Of a DNA stretch of 64,000 nucleotides, positions 56,615 through 64,000 are shown piece by piece. How positions within the stretch are numbered: the stretch's first letter is position 1; each line of letters opens with the position of its first letter. The position numbers were made by a program, and so were the translations under genes. The stretch is taken from the NCBI RefSeq assembly GCF_028368975.1, contig NZ_JAQNDM010000002.1, forward strand, positions 9,480,425-9,544,424, read 5' to 3'. The stretch comes from Stigmatella ashevillena (GTDB lineage Bacteria > Myxococcota > Myxococcia > Myxococcales > Myxococcaceae). The notes beneath the pieces are model-generated. The model was not told where the DNA came from. It ran no database searches and saw only the letters and a list, made by a program, of their open reading frames with translations.

Positions 56615-57541
56615 TTAACGGACGTTGTACGTTTTGCGGATCGGCGCTCCGTTGCGCTCGATCTCGATCTCGATGCGGCCGGCTTCCTTGAGCTTCGAGT
56701 AGACCTCTAGGGCCTTCTCGGGGCTGTTCAGCTCGAAGCCGTTGATGCGACGGATGACGTCACCGTTCTGAACGCCGATCTTCGAATAGATGGAGTCCGG
56801 ACGGATGGAGAAGAGCTTGAAGCCCTGGGCTTGGCCATCCTTGAAGGCCGGGACGATGCGCGCCTGCATGGCCACCTCGTTGAGGTTGGACAGGGTGCGA
56901 TCAATCTCCGTGCGGGGAACCTCATATTCGTTCTCCCCGGTAGAGCGGATGCCGGTGCCCAGGCCGTTGTTGGGCGGCCCCGCGGGGCGCGCATCGGCCA
57001 CGGGCGGAGGCGTGTAGGCGGGCACCGGCGCGGCGCCATCTCCCGGCTGCCCGTCGATGAACTCCCTGCGGCCACTGTTGATGATGATGACGCGCTCGCG
57101 GAGGATGTCCGTCACCTCGGCGCCCTGGATGCGATCTCCGACCATGTACGTCTGCGAGCGCTGGGTGCCCATGTCCTGCACGGAGGCGAAGGACCAGAGC
57201 TTGTCGGCGGCCACCAGCGTGCCCAGCAGCTTCACCCGCAGGCCGCTCTTGACGGGCTCCGCGTTCTCGTCCACGGCCGGGGCCGTGGTGGGCTCCTGCA
57301 CGGCCACCTCGGGCTCGGGAATCTTGATGCCAGTCAGCCGTGACAGGGTCTCCATGTCCAGCACGGCCTGCTGATCGGCCGCGTGGGTACGCTGCGGCGC
57401 GCGGGCCATCTGCTCCGAGCCGAGGCCAGGCGCAATGGCGGATTCCACGAACAGGTTCGCCGTGCGCGCCACCATCCAGGCGACGAGCAGGATGAACACC
57501 AGGTTCACGGTCCAGAAGTATTTGCGAAAGAAGAGTTCCAT
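56615..57541 (-). CDS. gspC: Type II secretion inner-membrane coupler GspC
   Basis: 308 residues from the ATG at 57541. An upstream in-frame start at 57580 is rejected because it would lie before the predicted transcription start. One N-terminal membrane helix (about 8-28, FWTVNLVFILLVAWMVARTA) leads to a homology region (GTLVAADKLWSFASVQDMG) that binds the secretin GspD. A C-terminal PDZ domain (about 225-305, IRPDSIYSKIGVQNGDVIRRING) may recognise cargo. The gene opens the operon and has a consensus sigma-54 promoter in front. Confidence 0.92.
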   Translation of the reverse strand: MELFFRKYFWTVNLVFILLVAWMVARTANLFVESAIAPGLGSEQMARAPQRTHAADQQAVLDMETLSRLTGIKIPEPEVAVQEPTTAPAVDENAEPVKSGLRVKLLGTLVAADKLWSFASVQDMGTQRSQTYMVGDRIQGAEVTDILRERVIIINSGRREFIDGQPGDGAAPVPAYTPPPVADARPAGPPNNGLGTGIRSTGENEYEVPRTEIDRTLSNLNEVAMQARIVPAFKDGQAQGFKLFSIRPDSIYSKIGVQNGDVIRRINGFELNSPEKALEVYSKLKEAGRIEIEIERNGAPIRKTYNVR

Positions 57542-57570
57542 CACGCGTCCAGAAGGGCTGCCCGTCATTG

Positions 57571-57586
57571 AGCAAGCCAAGTGCCA
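57571..57586 (-). promoter_or_regulatory. Sigma-54 (-24/-12) promoter of the gspC-N operon
   Basis: On the minus strand TGGCAC-TTGGC-TTGCT matches the consensus TGGCAC-N5-TTGCW completely, with GG and GC separated by 10 bases. The predicted transcription start is near 57560, 19 bases before the gspC ATG. Such promoters are silent without an ATP-driven activator; one is encoded immediately upstream. Confidence 0.85.
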
Positions 57587-57648
57587 CCCCTGGGGCGGCG
57601 TGAAACCGGTGGGCTACGGCCAAGTCCGCGAAATTATTCCGAGAGCAG

Positions 57649-57670
57649 GCCCCCTCCGGGACGGGGGAGC
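57649..57670 (-). terminator. Possible terminator of the NtrC-type regulator gene
   Basis: A G/C-rich imperfect hairpin (arms GCTCCCCC and GGGGGC, with a wobble) lies 62-83 bases past the stop at 57732. No T-run follows; weak call. Confidence 0.25.
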
Positions 57671-57689
57671 GAGCCATGGGGACAGCGTG

Positions 57690-57700
57690 GACAATTTGTC
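57690..57700. promoter_or_regulatory. Candidate enhancer (UAS) for sigma-54 activator
   Basis: GACAA-T-TTGTC is a perfect 5-1-5 palindrome about 135 bases before the predicted start site of the gspC operon, the typical distance for an enhancer bound by an NtrC-type dimer. Only one copy was seen, so cooperative binding would need a second, less obvious site. Confidence 0.5.
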
Positions 57701-57731
57701 AAAGCCTGGAGGGGCGCCGCATGACGGGCTG

Positions 57732-59150
<1,419 letters not shown>

Positions 59151-59176
59151 GGATGGAAGGCCTCTTAACACGGCCT

Positions 59177-59192
59177 TGCAAACCTTATTCCC
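59177..59192 (-). promoter_or_regulatory. Possible sigma-54-like promoter of the response regulator
   Basis: On the minus strand GGGAAT-AAGGT-TTGCA has a perfect -12 box (TTGCA) and correct GG-N10-GC spacing, but a poor -24 box. The predicted start would be near 59166, 16 bases before the ATG. If real, the regulator could control its own gene. Confidence 0.35.
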
Positions 59193-59210
59193 ATGGCGCC
59201 TTCCCGGAGG

Positions 59211-60560
59211 CTACAGGCCGAACGGGTAGGTGTCTGGGGCGTCCTCCTCTTCATGCCCGGCGTCCGCGTCCAGCGGCTGAAGCGCCCAGGTCTCGTCGCA
59301 ATGCACCACCGCGTCGAACTGTGCGGGCAGGTTCGCCAGGAAATAGTGGCTCCAGCGCTCCGTGCGGGGCGCGTACACCACACCGATGGCGCGCTCCAGC
59401 CGCCGCTCGCGCAGGCCCGAGGCGGCCTCACCCAGGTCTTCCATGCGCAGCAGGAAACGCGCGAGGTCCACCTTGTGGAACAGGTACTCATAGCTGCCCG
59501 GCAACGCGGGGCGGATCTGGCGGCGCAGACCGGGCCCGTCCCATTCCTTCGCCGCGATGACGGTGCCCGTGTACGTGCTGAAGCCCACGTTGTAGGTGGC
59601 CCTCCCGTGCCGCTGCCGCAGGAGTTGCCCCAGGTTCAGCTCGCCCTGTTCCCCCATCTGGGTGGCCCGGGCATCTCCCAGGTGCGAGTTGTGCGCCCAC
59701 ACCACCATTCTCGCGGGCTGGCCCGTCTTCCGGGACAGGTGCTCGGCCAGCGCATCTGCCGCATCCGCCATGTGCGTGTCCCGCAGGTTCCAGCTGTCGT
59801 GGCGGCCGGCGAACATCGTCCGGTAGTAGGCCTCTGCGTTTCGTGCCAGCCGTGCGTTCTGCTCGGCGAAGAAACGCGCGTCCTCATCCCGCGCGCCGAG
59901 GGGCTTGCGCCGCTGGAGCTCCAGGAGTTGCGCCACGGCGTCCTCTTCACAAGGGCTGGCGTGGCCGTAGGCCGTGGCATGCCCGTAGTGCTGCGGATCC
60001 TCACCAAAGTGATCGAAGCACGCGTAGCGCTGGCGCGCCCTCCGGGCCGCCTCGGGATCCACCTTCTCCAGGTAGTCCACCACCGCGCGCATCGAGGCGT
60101 GCAGGCTGTAGAGATCCAATCCATAGAAGCCCGCCCGGCGCTCCGGGCGTTGGGACGCGTTGTGGGCCCGCATCCAACGCACCAGCTCCGCGACTTCCTG
60201 GTTGCGCCACATCCATCGGGGGAAGCGCTGGAAGTCTCCCAGGGCCTCTTCCACTGTTTGGTCGTCCCCCTCTCCCTGAACGAAGGCGTTGACCCGGAGT
60301 GCATCCGGCCAGTCGGCCTCCACCGCCACCGCCGTGAAACCATGCTCGCTGATCAGCCGACGGGTGAGCGCCGCTCGCAGCGCGTAGAAGTCGTGGGTTC
60401 CGTGCGTCGCCTCGCCCAGCAGGACGAAGCGCGCCTCGCCGATGCCTTCTATGAGCGCATCCAGGTCCGATGCGGCCCCTGTCAGGGGGAGAGCGGCTGA
60501 GCGCACCCCGTTCAGGAGCACATGGGAGATGTCTGGCTTGTCGTCAAAGAGGGGAGCCAT
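59211..60560 (-). CDS. Erythromycin esterase-family hydrolase
   Basis: 449 residues, no signal peptide. It matches the EreA/EreB family: E50 and H53 in LLGEATHG and E81 in AVEADWPDA line up with EreB E43, H46 and E74 at a constant offset of 7, and H290/H293 in VVWAHNSHLGDA supply the catalytic base region. EreB opens macrolide lactones, but many family members in soil bacteria have other or unknown ester or lactone substrates, so resistance should not be assumed. It stands alone between the response regulator (60-base gap) and the DUF2000 gene. Confidence 0.85.
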   Translation of the reverse strand: MAPLFDDKPDISHVLLNGVRSAALPLTGAASDLDALIEGIGEARFVLLGEATHGTHDFYALRAALTRRLISEHGFTAVAVEADWPDALRVNAFVQGEGDDQTVEEALGDFQRFPRWMWRNQEVAELVRWMRAHNASQRPERRAGFYGLDLYSLHASMRAVVDYLEKVDPEAARRARQRYACFDHFGEDPQHYGHATAYGHASPCEEDAVAQLLELQRRKPLGARDEDARFFAEQNARLARNAEAYYRTMFAGRHDSWNLRDTHMADAADALAEHLSRKTGQPARMVVWAHNSHLGDARATQMGEQGELNLGQLLRQRHGRATYNVGFSTYTGTVIAAKEWDGPGLRRQIRPALPGSYEYLFHKVDLARFLLRMEDLGEAASGLRERRLERAIGVVYAPRTERWSHYFLANLPAQFDAVVHCDETWALQPLDADAGHEEEDAPDTYPFGL

Positions 60561-60704
60561 GCCCGTAAACTGAGCAGAGGCCTTGGAGCCGCCCAGTCAC
60601 CGGGTGTCAGCAGGTACTTGTCCAGGCAGGCGGGCAGGGCCTCGCTGAGTCACGGCGCTTGGCGGGTGAGCCGCACTTGAGGAGGCCGCATGGCTTGGGC
60701 CGTG

Positions 60705-61121
60705 TCACTTGTGAAGCGCCAGCCCCTTCACGGCCTTGTCGAGCTGTTTCCGGTCGCCACGGAGCGCGAGGCCCACCAGGTCGAGATCCTCCGGGTTCTC
60801 GGCTCGGAAGACCGCGCGGTTCGCCTCATCGTTGCCTGTCGCGAACATGGCACCGACGTAGACCGTGGCGGTCAGGCCGCGCTCGAGTGCGGCGCGGTGC
60901 GCGCCCTGAAGCTGAGCCCGTGAGGCACCGAAGACAAGCATGGGCTGGCCCAACATCCGGCTGTAGCGCCGCCCTGCGGCATCCTCATAAGGCTCACCGA
61001 GAGCTTCGGGTGCCGAGGCGGTGATGCCAGAGGCCAGAAAGGCGGTGACATTCAACTTCTGCCAACCGGCGAGATCCTCTCGCACGATGAGGGCGATCTT
61101 GGTCGTGAACAGTTCGGGCAT
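60705..61121 (-). CDS. DUF2000-family protein
   Basis: 138 residues, soluble. The opening TKIALIVREDLAGWQKLNVTAF, then SRMLGQPMLVFGAS and LTATVYVGAMFATGNDEANR match the pattern of DUF2000 proteins, which have a peptidyl-tRNA hydrolase 2-like fold and unknown biochemical role. It starts 27 bases after the AraC regulator's stop on the same strand. DUF2000 genes are often seen beside AraC-type regulators, so this pair probably forms a small operon with the regulator controlling it. Confidence 0.8.
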   Translation of the reverse strand: MPELFTTKIALIVREDLAGWQKLNVTAFLASGITASAPEALGEPYEDAAGRRYSRMLGQPMLVFGASRAQLQGAHRAALERGLTATVYVGAMFATGNDEANRAVFRAENPEDLDLVGLALRGDRKQLDKAVKGLALHK

Positions 61122-61148
61122 GGTGCTCTCCGCGAGTGAGGCGAATCT

Positions 61149-62048
61149 TCAGCGGAGGAGTTCCTGCCCGTCTGGAACGTTTGTGCACATTGCGCGGTAG
61201 GCCGCGGGCGTCAACCCGAACGCCCGGCGGAACCAGCGGCCCAGGTGACTCTGGTCGGCAAAACCCACGGCGGCCGCTACGGCGGAGGGAGCCTCGCCCG
61301 CCGCGAGCCGCTGACGTGCAGCAGCCAGGCGCAGCTGGACGAGGTAGGCATGCGGTGGCAGGCCATAGGCCGCGCGAAAAGCCCGCGACAGTTGGAAGCG
61401 GTCCGCGCCACAACGCTGCGACAGTTCGTCAAGTCCGAGATCCTGCTCCAGCCGCTCATGCAGCAGATCGCGGGCGCGGCGCGCGGCGCGGGCCGCCGTC
61501 TCCCCCATCCTCGTCACCACGGATGCGCCGAGGAGCGGATTGAGTGCAGCGGCCAGCGCATCCAGTGCTTCATCTCGCGCGAGCCGGGACTCCGGCACGT
61601 GCAGTCTCCTGAACGCGCGGCGGATGGCGGCCGCCAGCCGAGGCTCGTCATGGAGCGTGGCGCTGAATCCAACCTGGTGTGACGGGAAGCAGCCGTCCGC
61701 CGCCCGGGTGCAGGTCTCGGCGAGCCAGGACGGCGTCAGGTAGAGCATCAAGTACGTGAAGCCCGCTTCATCCCGGGCATGGCCATCGTGGATTTCTCCG
61801 GGCTCGATCAAAATGACCCGTCCGGGCGTGCTGCGATGGAGTGCTCTGCGGCATGAGAACTCCTGGAGCCCCTGTTCCGTGACCCCAACAAGGTAGGCGT
61901 CATGGAAGTGCGGATCGTACGCATGACCCGTGAAGTGAGCTCGGATGGTCTCGATGCCCGTGGCCGAGTCACGCGTGACGTCGACCCAGTCCTTGCCAGG
62001 ACGGGGCCGACGGGGCCGTTCAGAGGAGTACACGCGTGTGCCGGACAT
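61149..62048 (-). CDS. AraC-family transcriptional regulator
   Basis: 299 residues from the ATG at 62048; a GTG at 62075 is an alternative. The N-terminal AraC-binding-like cupin (about 25-160) has the His-rich entry YDPHFHDAYLVGVTEQG, then GRVILIEPGEIHDGHA. The C-terminal double helix-turn-helix occupies about 200-295: LDELSQRCGADRFQLSRAF and then SAVAAAVGFADQSHLGRWFRRAFGLTP, the family signature. Probably a ligand-responsive activator or repressor of the DUF2000 gene downstream. It follows the VWA gene by about 45 bases, so read-through from that operon is possible. Confidence 0.9.
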   Translation of the reverse strand: MSGTRVYSSERPRRPRPGKDWVDVTRDSATGIETIRAHFTGHAYDPHFHDAYLVGVTEQGLQEFSCRRALHRSTPGRVILIEPGEIHDGHARDEAGFTYLMLYLTPSWLAETCTRAADGCFPSHQVGFSATLHDEPRLAAAIRRAFRRLHVPESRLARDEALDALAAALNPLLGASVVTRMGETAARAARRARDLLHERLEQDLGLDELSQRCGADRFQLSRAFRAAYGLPPHAYLVQLRLAAARQRLAAGEAPSAVAAAVGFADQSHLGRWFRRAFGLTPAAYRAMCTNVPDGQELLR

Positions 62049-62093
62049 CTCAGTGCGGGAGGATACCACTGACACGTATGACGGAATTCCAGG

Positions 62094-63245
62094 TCAGCCT
62101 GGCCGCGCGAGCTGGAGTTCCTGGCGGGCCGCCCAGGCACGTAAGTCCTGGCGTTGAATGGCCGCGGCCATGAGTTCTGGAAACAGATCGGGTGTACAGG
62201 AGAAGGTGGGAATGCCCAGCGCCGCGAATTGCGCGGCGTGGTGACCGTCATGGGAGGGGGCTCCCTGGTCGCTCAGCGCCAGCAGACAGATGACCGTCAC
62301 GCCGCTCTGCACCAGGGATGCGGCCCGCTGGAGCATCCGGTGGGCATTGCCCCCCTCGTACAAGTCGGTGATGAGCACGAGGATGCTCTGGGCTGGACGC
62401 GTGATGAGCTGCTGGCAATAGGCCAGGGCCTGGTCGATGTCCGTGCCGCCCCCGAGCTGTGTGCCAAACAGCAGGTCCACGGGATCCGAGAGCTGTTCGC
62501 TCAAATCCACGACGGAGGTATCGAACAGCACCATCCGCGTGGACACGGCACGCAGCGAAGCGAGCACGGCGCCGAAAATGCTCGAATAGACGACCGAGGC
62601 CGCCATGGAGCCGCTCTGGTCGATGCACAGCACCACGTCCCTCAAGCTCGAGCGCTTGCGGCCATGGCCCACCAGTTTCTCCACCACCACGGACTTGCGC
62701 TCCGGCGAGTAGTTTCCCAGGTTGGCCCGCAGCGTCCGGTTCCAGTCGATCTCCGCCGCCCGGGGCTTCCTCGTCCGGGAGGACCGGGACAACGCTCCTC
62801 GCACGGCCCGCTCGGTGGGGGCGCGCAGCCGCCGCTCCAGATCCTCGACCACCTTGCGCACCACCCGGCGTGCCGTCTCCTTCGTCTTCTGGGGGATGAC
62901 CTTTCGCAGGGAGAGCAGCGTGGCCACCAGTGAGACATCGGGCTCCACGGCCGCTAGGAGCTCGGGCTGTAACAGCATCTCCGTGAGCCCCAGCCGCGTC
63001 ATCGCGTCCCCCTGCATGACGCGCACGACGGAGGAGGGAAAGTACTCGCGGATGTCTCCAAGCCAGCGGGCCACGTGAGGCGAGGAGCCTCCCAGCCCTG
63101 CCTTGCGCTCGGAGTCGTACAGCGCCGCGAGCGCCCGGTCCATGCGCAGCTCGGCGTCCCCGAGAGACACCTCCAGCGCCGCCTGGGCGGGCTCCCCGAG
63201 GACGAGCCGCCATCGCTCCCACCGCTCTTCGTCAAACGGTTTCAT
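62094..63245 (-). CDS. VWA-domain protein of a MoxR/DUF5682-type cluster
   Basis: 383 residues, no signal peptide or membrane helix. The N-terminal half (1-200) is helical and Arg-rich. The von Willebrand A domain begins near 204 with an intact metal site: D209, S211 and S213 in CIDQSGSMAAS, then a Thr/Gly loop GGGTDIDQAL and an Asp in ITDLYEGG. Its start overlaps the stop of the next upstream gene (63232) by 14 bases, so the two are coupled. VWA proteins in this arrangement usually act with a MoxR AAA ATPase and a DUF5682 protein; the ATPase would lie beyond the window. Confidence 0.85.
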   Translation of the reverse strand: MKPFDEERWERWRLVLGEPAQAALEVSLGDAELRMDRALAALYDSERKAGLGGSSPHVARWLGDIREYFPSSVVRVMQGDAMTRLGLTEMLLQPELLAAVEPDVSLVATLLSLRKVIPQKTKETARRVVRKVVEDLERRLRAPTERAVRGALSRSSRTRKPRAAEIDWNRTLRANLGNYSPERKSVVVEKLVGHGRKRSSLRDVVLCIDQSGSMAASVVYSSIFGAVLASLRAVSTRMVLFDTSVVDLSEQLSDPVDLLFGTQLGGGTDIDQALAYCQQLITRPAQSILVLITDLYEGGNAHRMLQRAASLVQSGVTVICLLALSDQGAPSHDGHHAAQFAALGIPTFSCTPDLFPELMAAAIQRQDLRAWAARQELQLARPG

Positions 63246-64000
63246 CGAGCCTCACCCCCAGCAGCAGTGACAATACGGGCAGGACCTTCGCCACACGCTC
63301 CGGATCCAATGCCTTGGAGGCCGCCGTTCCCTGACCCGCCCGCGGGGACGTGGACAGGTGCCGGATGCGTTCCGCCATGGCCCGCCGCTCGGACACGCTG
63401 AAGCCGGAGAAGGCACGCCTCACGAGGGGAAGTTGTTCGATGAAGGTGTCTCGCGCGAGGCTGGACAGCCACCCATCGAGCGCTGCCCACAGCTCGCTCC
63501 GGTGCAACAGCACCAGCGCGCTCCCCGAGATGAGCCCTTCGAGCCAGGCGGCGGCCTCGGAGGGAGGCACGGCGGCGGACAGGGCCTTCCGGGCGAGCAC
63601 CCCCAGCGCTTCGTCCTTCACCTGGCCCAGCTCCACCCGCAGCCTCAGCGCCGCGCCCCGCATGAGTCCGTGCACGGCGTCTCGTTGGATGAGCCCCTCC
63701 AGGGCATTCGACCAATCTTCCGCGCGCGTTCCTCCCTCCAGAAGCGCCACCGCGGCATGCATGGCGCGAAGCTGCTCGCGCCGCTGATGCGCGGCATCGT
63801 CATCCAGCGAGGTGCACGCACCGGGCAGCCCGATGAGAATGCGCTCGAAGAGTCCCTCGGCGATGGCGAGGATGGGAGCGGTGGGGGTCTGGCGGACGCT
63901 GCCGTAGCGGATGGCCTGCGCCAGCGCCGGGAAGGCCTCCAGCAGCTTGGGCACATCCGCTGACCGGGTGGAGAGTGCCTGGACATGGCTCAGCACGGTG
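63232..64000 (-). CDS. DUF5682-like protein, C-terminal part
   Basis: About 256 residues are visible; the frame is open to the window edge, so the N-terminus lies beyond base 64000. The visible part is alpha-helical, Leu/Ala-rich, with short motifs such as LDGWLSSLARDTFIEQLPLVR, RAFSGFS and a terminal LDPERVAKVLPVLSLLLG. This end pattern and the overlapping VWA gene fit DUF5682 proteins, which occur in a conserved cluster with SWIM-finger, DUF5691, MoxR AAA and VWA genes. I recall that cluster but cannot confirm the family by search, so the call is moderate. Its role is unknown; similar clusters are suspected of metal insertion or stress functions. Confidence 0.5.
   Translation of the reverse strand, partial: TVLSHVQALSTRSADVPKLLEAFPALAQAIRYGSVRQTPTAPILAIAEGLFERILIGLPGACTSLDDDAAHQRREQLRAMHAAVALLEGGTRAEDWSNALEGLIQRDAVHGLMRGAALRLRVELGQVKDEALGVLARKALSAAVPPSEAAAWLEGLISGSALVLLHRSELWAALDGWLSSLARDTFIEQLPLVRRAFSGFSVSERRAMAERIRHLSTSPRAGQGTAASKALDPERVAKVLPVLSLLLGVRLDETV

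Noticed and set aside
59211-60560. Calling the erythromycin-esterase-family protein a macrolide-resistance gene
   Set aside because: Family motifs are present, but many members act on other substrates and there is no resistance context.

Overview
The window is GC-rich chromosomal DNA from a myxobacterium, most likely of the Cystobacterineae (Stigmatella, Archangium or Cystobacter type). This rests on third-position GC bias and gene content: PEGA proteins, a eukaryote-like Ser/Thr kinase, FHA and NtrC-type sigma-54 activators, many secreted or lipid-anchored proteins of unknown role, and a type II secretion (T2SS) operon. No IS element, prophage, CRISPR array, rRNA or tRNA was recognised.

Layout. 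1-2029: two PEGA-domain exported proteins (first cut by the window edge). 2082-6407: parC-parE, topoisomerase IV. 6670-9637: exported orphan, metallo-beta-lactamase-fold hydrolase, membrane Ser/Thr kinase. 9645-15240: a lower-GC island of surface proteins, with two tandemly duplicated EF-hand-like repeat lipoproteins that share their promoter, then two small SH3-like secreted proteins; the second has its ribosome-binding site buried in a 12-bp hairpin. 15354-20462: thioester alpha-2-macroglobulin and a divergent fibrinogen-like protein. 20477-30083: aldo/keto reductase, two-kinase hybrid sensor, a 45-aa gene, M50-like membrane protein, S46 dipeptidyl peptidase, small secreted proteins. 30158-32409: Ycf46-like AAA ATPase coupled to a zinc-ribbon membrane protein. 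32440-37626: NagZ-like GH3, SGNH esterase and LACTB-like serine hydrolase, a probable wall-remodelling operon. 37739-42938: CAP lipoprotein, POT transporter, beta-class GST, ECF sigma factor, double-FHA sigma-54 activator. 43044-57541: complete gspC-N operon with two unexpected members, a 48-aa membrane ORF and a GspG-like protein lacking the prepilin site. 57732-59150: NtrC-type response regulator. 59211-64000: erythromycin-esterase family enzyme, DUF2000 protein, AraC regulator, VWA protein and the end of a DUF5682-like protein.

How the genes fit together. The strongest regulatory signal is a consensus sigma-54 promoter 30 bases upstream of gspC, with a palindrome about 135 bases upstream of the predicted start site and a sigma-54 activator as the next gene. 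This suggests the whole T2SS is under sigma-54 control by that regulator. Many other products in the window are exported (peptidase, macroglobulin, fibrinogen-like, CAP, SH3-like and repeat proteins), which fits a predatory, surface-active lifestyle; whether any are T2SS cargo is inference.
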